Shown: positions 1 to 8,447 of the stretch, in pieces
Numbering within the stretch: position 1 is the stretch's first letter
Layout of the letters: every line of letters begins with the position of its first letter
Assembly (NCBI GenBank): GCA_020060215.1
Contig: JAGVAP010000028.1
Span: forward strand, 1-43,982
DNA length: 43,982 nt
Direction: 5' to 3'
Source: Deltaproteobacteria bacterium
Lineage (GTDB): Bacteria > Desulfobacterota > DSM-4660 > Desulfatiglandales > HGW-15
Notes under the pieces: model-generated
What the model was told of the DNA's origin: nothing
Seen by the model: only the letters and a program-made list of their open reading frames with translations
The model's database searches: none
Position numbers and translations under genes: made by a program

Positions 1-3000
1 CCTTCTGCAGTCAACACCACGTTCGGCTGATCGGAGGAGGTGGCCACCACCATCAGCGTCTTGGCCGCGGGGTCGTAGACCACATCCTGAATGGTCACCA
101 GATCCACCGCGACGCCCCCGACCACCTCATCCGCACCGATGTCCGGCGTGACGAGGTCTCGGGTTTCGCCGTCGAAATCTTCAGCAAGTTCCGAAATCGC
201 CATGGAGGAGACATCCGATCCTCGTCCTATGGCAGGCGACCCGGAGGTGATGTGGTAATCGCTTGCGCCAAGGCCCAGAGGTGTGAACCGCACGTTTACG
301 TTATTGCCGTTCTCATCGATGACCGTGGCGGTCTGGAGGAGGTTGGTGTACTCGGAGACGAACCCCGGGTTGGCCGCGATGTTCGTCGCGTTGTACGTAG
401 TCCCTCCGGCCGGGTCCGCAAGGCTCGACAGGATGTTGTTTTGCGGATTCAGGAAAAGCCCGGTGCTCCCCGCCCCCGTGACGCCCAGGTCCCAGTACGG
501 GCTGGCCGGGTTCGGGGCGAGCGCCCCTACCAGCGCCCCGGTTCCAGGATCGGTGGCCGTGGCGTCGAAGAAGAAGGAGTTGTTGTGCCAGATGATGTTG
601 TTCGTCAGGCCCGGGTTCGAGTAGATCAGCTCCGGCGTCCCCGCACACTCGGCCGGGTTCGGGTTCAGCGGGTCCTCCAGGGGATGCCCCTGGATGCAGT
701 ACTCCAGAACCTTCCCCGTCGTAACGTTCAGGGGCTGGGCTGCCGCCAGCTTCCACAAGTGCTGCAGGATGGTGGAATGTGGGGAGCTGACGACACCCGA
801 GGGCAACGCTACGGAGCTTAGAGAGCCTGCCGGGAAGGCAAGGCTGCCGGTGGAGGTGCTGTCATTGTTCGCGATGGTGTTGTTGAGGATGAATGCCCTG
901 GAGACATCCTGCAGGGATATCCCGCCTCCTCCCACGCCGGCCACATTGTCGACGATGATGTTATTCACCACGGTCAGCGTGAACAGAGGCCAAGGGCTCG
1001 GGCAGTCGGCCGAAACGGAGCAGATGGCATCGGCGCCGTTGATGGCCCTGACATCCGCGCCGCTCATGGCATTGGCCCGGATGCCGCCGCCGCGACCCGA
1101 AGCGGTCATATTGCCCTGGATCAGGTTTCCGTCGATGGTGACGCTCCCCGATCCGGTTCCGCCTGCAATGTCGCCGCCGACATAGATACCGCCGCCGTCG
1201 CCGGCCCGCTGCAGGATCGCCCCGATGAAGTTCTCATTGAAGATGATCCTGTTCCAGCGGATCATCCCCTCGTTGCTGTGCCCGATATGGGCGATGCCGC
1301 CGCCATGGAAGCGGGAGTGGTTGCCCGTGATCAGGTTGCTCTCGATGAGGTATCCATGCGAATCCTCACCGATGGAGATTCCGCCGGCGCCCTGGAAGCC
1401 GCCGTTCTTGTGGATCTTGTTGTTGACGACCACCACTTCGGTGTTCTGAATCCCGGAGGTGGGGTTGCGGAAATCGGGCTCGTCGAACATCTGGAAACCG
1501 ACGTCCGGGACCCCGATGGAGACACCGCCGGCATAGTTGCCCTGGTTGTTGGTGATCTCGTTGTTGCTGATCTGGAGTCCTCTGGCCCGGGTGACCGCAT
1601 AGATGCCGCCCCCCGCCTTGGAGCCGGACAGGGTGAAGCCGTCGATCAGGGCCTGCCCCGGAATGGCCTGGCCTGCGACCGGGCTATCGATGTTCGTGTA
1701 GTTGTCTTCGGTCCCGAACCGGAATCCGGGGTTGAACACATTGGCCATCGGGTCGGCCAGCGGATCGAGGCCAATATCCCGAATGGTCCCGTTCGGAAAG
1801 TACTGCTCCCCGAAGACGATAATGCAGGGCGCCTCGTTCTCGGAGAAGACGTTCTTGAGCATGAAGTTTTCCAGGGCCTGCCCATTGAAGCCGCCCTGCG
1901 CCACGGGGGGTTCGATGCGCGCATGCCACGCATCGAGCATCTCGATGGGATTCGGGTTCCCGTTGATGAAGGTGGATCCGGCCCCCGCCCCCTGCAACCG
2001 GACAGGCTTGTACATGATCAGGTTTTCGTTGTAGGTCCCAGGCGCCACCAGGATGATCGGCCCCAGGGCATTGGCCGCGTATGGAGCCGCGTCGATGGCG
2101 GCCTGGATGGTGGGGTACTCCGGGCTGGGGACCCGCAGGATGGCCGTTCCCGGATCGACGATGTGCAGGGTGATCCCCAGCTCCGTCGCGATGCCGTTGT
2201 CCCCCCGCACGACCTTCAGCTGGCCGGTCAGGGTCCCGGCGGGGATGGACACCCTGATTTCCGTGTTCGTCCAGCTGGTGACGGTAAGCTCCACCCCGTT
2301 CAGGTAGACCTTTCCCTCGTCGATGCCGCAGCCGAAGTCCCTCGTGATCAGTTGCGGCGCAGGGGTCTGAGCGGTCGGGTCGTATTCGGGGTTGAGGATC
2401 TCCGTGTCACCGAGACAGGTGATCGACACCTCGGAGGGAAGGCCGTCTGTGGTCACCACGGGGCCCGTCCCTGCCCCTGATGCGGTCGCATAGACCTCGC
2501 CGATCACCGGGCCGCCGTTCACCTGATACGTATCCAGCCGGGTCTCGGCCGTGGTGAAGGCCGCGACCGGCACCAGAGGCGTATCCGTATAGGTTGTCTG
2601 GCCGGGCTGGTAGTTGAAGGTCCATGGGGTCACGCTGTAGTCCGGGTTGTACCAGGGGTCGATGGTCCCGTCTGGCATGACCGGATCGTTCAACACCATC
2701 GTGATCATGTTGGGCGCAACGCCCGACGGAGACGGCACATTGATGCTGTAGGTGGAAGGAATCAGGGCGTTGTAGTGGCCGAACTCGTCGGCGTATACCC
2801 GCACCAGCTCCCTGCCCGCCCAGTCCCTGAACGAGATCGGGATCCAGGGGGCGCCCAGTTTCTCGCCGTAGATGGGGCTTGCCTGGTTGAATTCGGCGCC
2901 GAGGTCGTTGTTTGCAAACCCGACCACGCGAGCGGCCTTGGGCACCTCGGTGAACATGAAGAAATCCCCGGCCGCGTTGCTTCCGTCGACCACAGCGATC

Positions 3001-5609
3001 TGTTTGCGGTCGCAGTGGGGAAGGGTCGCGCCTGAAAGGTTGGCCTCGACACCCGGAAAAAGCGTCAGAAAATCCGGAACCACGTAAGGTTCGCCTACGC
3101 AGACCGGGGGCAGCTTCAGCGTGCTCGGGATGAAGGTCTCCCCGAAGTCCACGTTCTTGTCCTGGGACCTTACGATATGCAAGGTCTTCTGCCCGTCGGG
3201 CCCTCGGGGCTCCGCCACCTCCACGATATAGGTGCCGTTGTCGAGGTTGGGACCGAAGGCGTAGCCGCCGTCGAAGATGCCCGGGCGAACCTGGTTCCAG
3301 GTGCCGTAGGTGTCGGCGCACTCCGGGATCGGGGTGCCGTAGATCTCCGGCAGGTCCTGGATGCATCCGCTCGGTTTGTTGTCGTCCCAGCTGTCGGTGG
3401 TGGTGAATTCCAGCGCGTCTCCCAGGTCGAAGCTATTGTTGCCGTTATGGTCCACATCTTCCAGACCCTTGGGCCCGCCTTCCGACCAGCCGAACGGGTA
3501 ATTGTCCACGTCGGCCAGTTGGATGCCTGCAGGAAGGTGGATATCGTCAATCACCCCATCCGGCAGATCCAGAATACCGTCCTGGTTTCGATCGATGTCC
3601 TCGGGGCCTGGGAAGTTCCCGTAGGGCGCATTGTCAAAATCGCCGTCCGCGTAGAGGTTCACCTGGACCCTGGGGATACCGGGCTGCCAGGGCTCCCCTC
3701 CGTTGTAACGGGGATCGTCTTCGGCACGGGTGGTATCGTAGAAGACCATGCCCGAGATCCCCCCGTTCTCACCGGGAGGATAGCTCACCTTGCCCCAGTC
3801 GATCAGGTTGGTCTGGTTGAGAAAGAGGTGCACGGCCTCGGTGAGGACCGGGCCCGTTTCGGTCCGATAAGGCAGATTCCCGTTTTCGGGCTGAGGCTGC
3901 GGATTCTTGTTCCCATTGGAGGGCCACCGCGGGGAAGCCAGGTCGGGAATCGCCCCGCCATGGTCCACCGATGTCGTCATCCCCGTGGCCTTGAAACGGG
4001 CAAAGTCCACCTCTCCCACCAGCCACTTGAAGAACGGAAACACCTCCTTCAACGCATACTTCCCGTCCGGCCCGGTAGTGGTCGCCTGATAGACGGAGCC
4101 GTCCCGGAAACGCAGGTTGACCGCCTGCTCGGATATCCCCTGCTCGCCCGGGTCCTGGTAACCGTTCTCGTTCGTGTCGTAGAAGACGCTTCCCTCCAGG
4201 GTCCCGAACCAGCGCATGGTCAGGAGATCGCCCACGTCCACGTCCCCGCCTGTTCCGCTCGGCCCGGGGGGCACGGTCACCTTGTGGGTGCCGAAAAGGG
4301 CGTCCAGCGGGGCGTCCCAGGTGACGATCTGGTAATCGCCGGCAGGGACCCCTGTGATGGTGAACGTCCCGTCCGGGTTGCAGGGGGCGGCATAGAGTCC
4401 TGCAGCCGGTTTCAGGGCATCGATGACCTCGGCCGGCGGCTCATCCAGAGGCACCAGTTCGACCTCCGCAATGAGCACCGCGTCGTTCAGCCCCACCCAG
4501 CATTGATCGACAATCGGCCCCGGGTGCCGTCCCTGATTGTTTGGGGGCCGGTCGAAGTGGTTGTAGCGGACCGTCCCGGTGATCGTCCCGGTGCCGGCAG
4601 GTTTGTTGCTTGCGTTCAGAACATTCATCTGGAGGTGTTTGACCACCTGCGTCTTGATCGTGGAGGGGGCCACGGGCGACACCTTCACGAATCCAAAGAA
4701 GGAATGCCACACGCCGGTGCCGAATCCCTCTACATAGAGCATGGGTTCGTTCGACTTCACCCATGCATCCACGGTCGGGGTCCCCTCGATGGTCGACGTC
4801 TGGACGAACTCGACCGGGTCGCCCGAATCGTCCAATGCAGGAGGGATTACCCTGATCCCGATCTTGCCGGGCGGCAGGTACTTGATCAGCGCCTCGCCGA
4901 CCTTGAGGTTCTGGGGGTTTCTGCCCGCGTCGTAATCTGCCTTGGATAAGGTCTTGATGATGCCGTTCCCGAGCTGGGCGACCACCGGGCTGCCCTCGAC
5001 CATGACCGGATTGCCGTTCCCATCCAGTTCATAGGTGGTGCCGAGCGGGTTCCCGAAGGCGTCGTAGAACATCTGCCCGCCCGAGAAATCGGCAAGGATC
5101 ACACCGCAGTCGCCCAGCCCGTCCTCGCGTTCGTCTTTGGCGTTGTTGATGGGGTTGTGGTCCACAAACGCCAGGAGGTAGATCTGGGCCGTGGGGATCG
5201 GTATCGGGTGGACGGTGACCGTCGCCGTCGTCTGCCCGACCGCGACGACCGTTCCACTCATGGTGTATGCGGGTCCGTCGGGGAGCACCGACACGAAGTA
5301 CGGCTTGTCGGACGGCACATCGATGTCCACCCCCGATGAGGCGCCGCCGCCGCTCGCCACCACGGGCGCATAGCTGTTGTGGATGCTCATGCTGATGCTG
5401 TTGGTCACCTGAGCACCCGGGACGGTGATGACGGTGTTGTCCTCCTCCACCAGCCAGCGGAATCCGTTGACCGGTGCGCCGCTGCCGTCCACTACGTTGA
5501 GGGTGAATGCTTGGGCATTGGAACCCATCATCGCGCCCAGTAATAAAAATACCAGGAGCGGGATGAGAAAACGCCCTCTGGACATCCTGGGACCTCTTCT
5601 CTTGCGCAT
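1..5609 (-). CDS. Giant secreted surface protein with SdrD-like modules and a right-handed beta-helix (C-terminus beyond window)
   Basis: One uninterrupted frame of about 1,869 codons runs off the left edge. The start ATG at 5609 has a strong AGGAGG about five bases upstream. Residues 1-34 form a signal peptide: a basic MRKRRGPR start, a hydrophobic LIPLLVFLLLGAMM core and a likely cleavage after NAQA. Several carboxypeptidase-regulatory/SdrD-B-like segments follow (about residues 335-360, 470-515 and 610-690), with Ca-site-like Asp/Asn runs such as DRNQDGILDLPDG. A TIG/IPT-like stretch lies near residue 1055. From about 1165 the sequence starts with PTIQAAIDAA, the usual opening of a pectate-lyase-like beta-helix, and continues with many short N-x-I and GGGI turns to the edge. 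It is probably exported and surface-bound or secreted. Its substrate is unknown, and a sorting signal, if present, would be outside the window. Confidence 0.85.
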   Translation of the reverse strand, partial: MRKRRGPRMSRGRFLIPLLVFLLLGAMMGSNAQAFTLNVVDGSGAPVNGFRWLVEEDNTVITVPGAQVTNSISMSIHNSYAPVVASGGGASSGVDIDVPSDKPYFVSVLPDGPAYTMSGTVVAVGQTTATVTVHPIPIPTAQIYLLAFVDHNPINNAKDEREDGLGDCGVILADFSGGQMFYDAFGNPLGTTYELDGNGNPVMVEGSPVVAQLGNGIIKTLSKADYDAGRNPQNLKVGEALIKYLPPGKIGIRVIPPALDDSGDPVEFVQTSTIEGTPTVDAWVKSNEPMLYVEGFGTGVWHSFFGFVKVSPVAPSTIKTQVVKHLQMNVLNASNKPAGTGTITGTVRYNHFDRPPNNQGRHPGPIVDQCWVGLNDAVLIAEVELVPLDEPPAEVIDALKPAAGLYAAPCNPDGTFTITGVPAGDYQIVTWDAPLDALFGTHKVTVPPGPSGTGGDVDVGDLLTMRWFGTLEGSVFYDTNENGYQDPGEQGISEQAVNLRFRDGSVYQATTTGPDGKYALKEVFPFFKWLVGEVDFARFKATGMTTSVDHGGAIPDLASPRWPSNGNKNPQPQPENGNLPYRTETGPVLTEAVHLFLNQTNLIDWGKVSYPPGENGGISGMVFYDTTRAEDDPRYNGGEPWQPGIPRVQVNLYADGDFDNAPYGNFPGPEDIDRNQDGILDLPDGVIDDIHLPAGIQLADVDNYPFGWSEGGPKGLEDVDHNGNNSFDLGDALEFTTTDSWDDNKPSGCIQDLPEIYGTPIPECADTYGTWNQVRPGIFDGGYAFGPNLDNGTYIVEVAEPRGPDGQKTLHIVRSQDKNVDFGETFIPSTLKLPPVCVGEPYVVPDFLTLFPGVEANLSGATLPHCDRKQIAVVDGSNAAGDFFMFTEVPKAARVVGFANNDLGAEFNQASPIYGEKLGAPWIPISFRDWAGRELVRVYADEFGHYNALIPSTYSINVPSPSGVAPNMITMVLNDPVMPDGTIDPWYNPDYSVTPWTFNYQPGQTTYTDTPLVPVAAFTTAETRLDTYQVNGGPVIGEVYATASGAGTGPVVTTDGLPSEVSITCLGDTEILNPEYDPTAQTPAPQLITRDFGCGIDEGKVYLNGVELTVTSWTNTEIRVSIPAGTLTGQLKVVRGDNGIATELGITLHIVDPGTAILRVPSPEYPTIQAAIDAAPYAANALGPIILVAPGTYNENLIMYKPVRLQGAGAGSTFINGNPNPIEMLDAWHARIEPPVAQGGFNGQALENFMLKNVFSENEAPCIIVFGEQYFPNGTIRDIGLDPLADPMANVFNPGFRFGTEDNYTNIDSPVAGQAIPGQALIDGFTLSGSKAGGGIYAVTRARGLQISNNEITNNQGNYAGGVSIGVPDVGFQMFDEPDFRNPTSGIQNTEVVVVNNKIHKNGGFQGAGGISIGEDSHGYLIESNLITGNHSRFHGGGIAHIGHSNEGMIRWNRIIFNENFIGAILQRAGDGGGIYVGGDIAGGTGSGSVTIDGNLIQGNMTASGRGGGIRANAMSGADVRAINGADAICSVSADCPSPWPLFTLTVVNNIIVDNVAGVGGGGISLQDVSRAFILNNTIANNDSTSTGSLAFPAGSLSSVALPSGVVSSPHSTILQHLWKLAAAQPLNVTTGKVLEYCIQGHPLEDPLNPNPAECAGTPELIYSNPGLTNNIIWHNNSFFFDATATDPGTGALVGALAPNPASPYWDLGVTGAGSTGLFLNPQNNILSSLADPAGGTTYNATNIAANPGFVSEYTNLLQTATVIDENGNNVNVRFTPLGLGASDYHITSGSPAIGRGSDVSSMAISELAEDFDGETRDLVTPDIGADEVVGGVAVDLVTIQDVVYDPAAKTLMVVATSSDQPNVVLTAE

Positions 5610-6146
5610 CACTTCCTCCTCCTTCCTCTTAAGTGTCGGTTCCATACTTCAGCTGCAGCTCTCCGTTCTCCCCCTCCCCTCCTTTCCGGAATGGTATCGG
5701 CCTGAAGAATTCCCGGAACTGGCTCCTCCAGGTCGGCCTCTCAAAGCTTCCGCGATTTGACCTTTGCAGAAGGCGCATGAGTCCTCTTCTCTGATTGCGA
5801 GATTAGGAGTTGAAGGAGGATTGAACAATCGAGAGCAGAGTGTAATTTGAGATGCATCGCCGATAAGCCGGTGTCATGAAACGGCGTTGGAAGGAAATGG
5901 AATCCGTGACGGCGCGACACGAAAAGAGCATAGCGCACAGGGCAGAGCGCAAAGCGAAGACCGCGAGAGATGCCCAAGGAGATCTTTGGACAGGATCTAC
6001 AGGACGGTTAGAACAAGAAGAAGGATCATGCACAGAGTCGGAACACAAAGAGCGTCCTTAGGGCTTCTGTCTCTGCTTTGCAGGAGAGGCTCTTCGCGCC
6101 AGGCGCTATGCTCTTTGCGCTATGCGATTTTCTTGCGCTATGCGCT
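5610..6146. repeat. Intergenic region with an inverted repeat built from the word GCGCTATGC
   Basis: No gene is seen in these 537 bases. AAAGAGCATAGCGC at 5923-5936 recurs perfectly inverted as GCGCTATGCTCTTT at 6103-6116. The right arm goes on with further GCGCTATGCG copies starting at 6117 and 6135, so each arm is a degenerate tandem of one short word. About 165 bases lie between the core arms, including a stretch with GGACAGGATCTACAGGA-type wording near 5987-6003. The element sits between the end of the response regulator gene and the promoter side of the giant surface protein. It could act as a transcript end or be a dispersed repeat; nothing in it looks protein-coding. Confidence 0.6.
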
Positions 6147-6839
6147 TCACAGGGAGGTGTATTTTTCCCGGATGGCGTACTTGATGAGTCCGGCGATGCT
6201 GGAGACCCCCAGCTTCTCCATGATCCGCCGGCGATAGGTCTCCACCGTATTGATGCTCAATTTCAACTGCTCGGCGATCTCCTTGGTGCCCATCCCTTCT
6301 CCAATGAGCTTGAGCACCTCACACTGGCGCCTGGAAAGGCACCCGTGTTTTCCCGGACCCCCGCTGGTGAGGTTCAGGTAGCCTCGGATCACCGTCTTGG
6401 TGATGCCGGGCGTGAGATAGCTCTGCCCCTGGAGCACGGCGCGCACTGCCGTGGTCAGCTCGTCGAACGAGGAATCCTTTGCCAGGTAGCCCGAGGCTCC
6501 CGCCTTGAGGATCCCTTCGACCAGATTTTCATCGCTCTGCATGGAGATGACGATGACCTTCATGCGCTCCGAACGTCCGAGGATCTCATGAATGGTCTCG
6601 ATGCTGTCCGGGCTCCGAAGGGAGACCCCCAGCACGACCACGTCCGGTTCCAGGTTCAAGGCCATCTGGATCGCTTCGCCGCCGGTGGAGGCCTCTCCGA
6701 TCACCTTCATGTCGGGCTGTACGCCGAACAGGTTCCGAAGACCCTCCCGGATCATGGCGTGGTCGTCTGCAACGACAATCCTGATGCGACCCGGGATCGT
6801 TTGATTGCGTGATACCGCTACTGTCTTTGATTGCAGCAC
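6147..6839 (-). CDS. NarL/FixJ-type response regulator lacking the phospho-acceptor aspartate
   Basis: The 230-residue protein has a receiver domain (about 19-135) and a C-terminal LuxR-type helix-turn-helix (about 165-228, LSRRQCEVLKLIGEG, then TKEIAEQLKLSINTVETY). The receiver keeps the acidic pair D25-D26, the Ser switch residue S99 and Lys K121. At the position of the phosphorylated Asp, normally PDVVLLD, the sequence reads PDVVVLG with Gly71 (codon GGG). It probably works without classical phosphorylation. The GTG start at 6839 follows a GGGGGGG run and is the only plausible one, because the next Met is inside the receiver. No histidine kinase is adjacent. Its place at the end of the polysaccharide locus, in the same direction, suggests it controls that locus or the nearby surface protein. 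Confidence 0.9.
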   Translation of the reverse strand: MLQSKTVAVSRNQTIPGRIRIVVADDHAMIREGLRNLFGVQPDMKVIGEASTGGEAIQMALNLEPDVVVLGVSLRSPDSIETIHEILGRSERMKVIVISMQSDENLVEGILKAGASGYLAKDSSFDELTTAVRAVLQGQSYLTPGITKTVIRGYLNLTSGGPGKHGCLSRRQCEVLKLIGEGMGTKEIAEQLKLSINTVETYRRRIMEKLGVSSIAGLIKYAIREKYTSL

Positions 6840-6942
6840 GTTGACCCCCCCTTTCTCCTGGCGCTCTCAGCAGTCACCGGCCGCCGACCAGTCCGACGCA
6901 ATCCCGGCCGAGTGCTGAAAGCTGAGGGCTGACGGGTTAGCA

Positions 6943-8169
6943 TCATCTCGCCGCACCTACCGCAACAGGCACCACCCACGGGACTTCGTCCAGGTAGGAG
7001 ACCTCTTTTCTGGTACCGTCCCACCGGATGTCGGGTGTGAGCGAATGGGCCCTTGCCTCGATGCGGGACCTGTACCGGAGCAGGTCCCTCAAGGCGATCT
7101 CCAGTTCCGCCTCGATGTTGTGGGTGGGTTGATATCCCAAATCAAGAAGGATACGGTGTTCGGGGTTGTAGTAGTGCTCCTCCAGTTCGAAGCGCGGGTT
7201 TTCCACATGCCGCACATCCACTTTCAACCCGAGCCGCGCCCCCACCCTCTGGACCTTGAACGCGAGCTCGGTCAGGTTGTAGACCTCCTCGAACTGGTTC
7301 ACCACCCGGTACTCTCCCATGGGGGGAGGGTTCTCGGTGATGAGACCGAGGCACTGCATGGAATCGCGGAGGGGCAGGAAGCCTCGAAGCTGGTTCCCTT
7401 TGCCGTAGGGGGTGATGGGCATCCCGATGGCCGCCTGTGCGCAGTACCGGTTGATGGCGGTCCCGAAGCACTGATCGAAGTCGAACCTGCTGAGCAGCCT
7501 CTCGTCTTCCGCCATCTCCTGGATCCGTGTGCCGAACACCACCCCCTGCATGATGTCCGTGGATCGAAGGCCCCAGATGCGGCAGGCCATCATGATGTTG
7601 TTGCTGTCGTGGACCTTGGTCTGATGGTACCAGCTCCCCGCCTGCCTCGGGAACGGAAGGCGGTCCCGCCTGCCCCGGTACTCGACCTCGAAGAAGCCTT
7701 CCGGGATGTCGATCTGGGGTGTGCCGTATTCCCCCATGGTCCCGAGCTTCACGAGGTGGGCCTCCGGGCAGGCATCCCTCATGGCATGCAGGATGTTGAG
7801 GGTCCCGAGCAGGTTGTTGGTGTGTGTGAAGTTCGCATGGTGGACATCGATCATGCTGTACGGGGCCGAAGGCATTTCCGCCAGGTGAACGATCGCTTCG
7901 GGTTGAAAGCTCCGGAAGAAGTTCAGCACGAAGTTGTAGTCGGTCATGTCCCCCCGGACAAACCTGAGATTGGTGCCGAAGGTCTCCCGGAACGCCTGCA
8001 GCCTTTCGGTCATCCTGCAGATGGGCGTCGCCGACTGGGACCCCATCTCCGCGACCCAGTCCCTTCGGAGGTAGGTGTCCGTTCCCGCCACTTCGTGTCC
8101 GCGCCGGGTCATGTAGAGGGCCAGTGACCAGCCGAGATAACCGTCCATTCCCGCAATGAATACGCGCAT
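6943..8169 (-). CDS. sqdB: UDP-sulfoquinovose synthase homologue (SQD1/SqdB-type NAD-dependent epimerase)
   Basis: The 408-residue extended short-chain dehydrogenase resembles plant SQD1 along its length. It has the glycine-rich GMDGYLGW motif at 7-14, SAPYSMID at 101-108, KLGTMGEYGTP at 141-151, and the catalytic set T144, Y181 and K185 (WYHQTKVHD), almost at the plant numbering. NPR and EEHYYN blocks near the C-terminus are also SQD1-like. Family members convert UDP-glucose plus sulfite to UDP-sulfoquinovose using bound NAD+. The start ATG at 8169 has AGGAGG seven bases upstream; the longer frame to 8220 lacks such a site. No sulfolipid synthase (sqdX/SQD2) is nearby, so the product more likely feeds an extracellular glycan than sulfolipid. 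A related sugar epimerase with another substrate remains possible. Confidence 0.85.
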   Translation of the reverse strand: MRVFIAGMDGYLGWSLALYMTRRGHEVAGTDTYLRRDWVAEMGSQSATPICRMTERLQAFRETFGTNLRFVRGDMTDYNFVLNFFRSFQPEAIVHLAEMPSAPYSMIDVHHANFTHTNNLLGTLNILHAMRDACPEAHLVKLGTMGEYGTPQIDIPEGFFEVEYRGRRDRLPFPRQAGSWYHQTKVHDSNNIMMACRIWGLRSTDIMQGVVFGTRIQEMAEDERLLSRFDFDQCFGTAINRYCAQAAIGMPITPYGKGNQLRGFLPLRDSMQCLGLITENPPPMGEYRVVNQFEEVYNLTELAFKVQRVGARLGLKVDVRHVENPRFELEEHYYNPEHRILLDLGYQPTHNIEAELEIALRDLLRYRSRIEARAHSLTPDIRWDGTRKEVSYLDEVPWVVPVAVGAAR

Positions 8170-8257
8170 TCTTTTTCCTCCTGTTTTAGGATTTATTCCA
8201 ATAACCGGTCCGCCCCGCAAAGAGTCGTGCGGGATCTACGCTGTTTCGTGAAGATTA

Positions 8258-8439
8258 GGCAGTAAGCAGTAAGGAGCAGGCAGTGAAGTCAGAAAGAAGA
8301 ACGTGGAAGGAATGATTGAGCTGCGAGCAATTGGTTCAGATGAAGACTGGGCCACGAAAGCCGAGGAGGTCAGCACGAGGTCATCCTAGAATGGAGATTG
8401 GAATTTGCCCTTTCTGCCTACTCCTTACTGCCTACTGCC
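8258..8439. repeat. Inverted repeat, 26-base arms built from the word GCAGTAAG
   Basis: The arm at 8258-8283 and the arm at 8414-8439 are inverted copies matching at 24 of 26 positions. Each is made of near-tandem copies of a short word (GGCAGTAAGCAGTAAGG). The 130-base interior shows no gene. The pair lies in the gap between the sugar transferase and SQD1-like genes and ends nine bases beyond the transferase stop, so it could terminate, attenuate or protect the transcript. Confidence 0.75.
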
Positions 8440-8447
8440 AACCGACC

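Noticed and set aside
3177..4949. Plus-strand open frame of 590 codons opposite the giant surface protein
   Set aside because: It is antisense to a well-supported frame with signal peptide and domains, and has no domain of its own.
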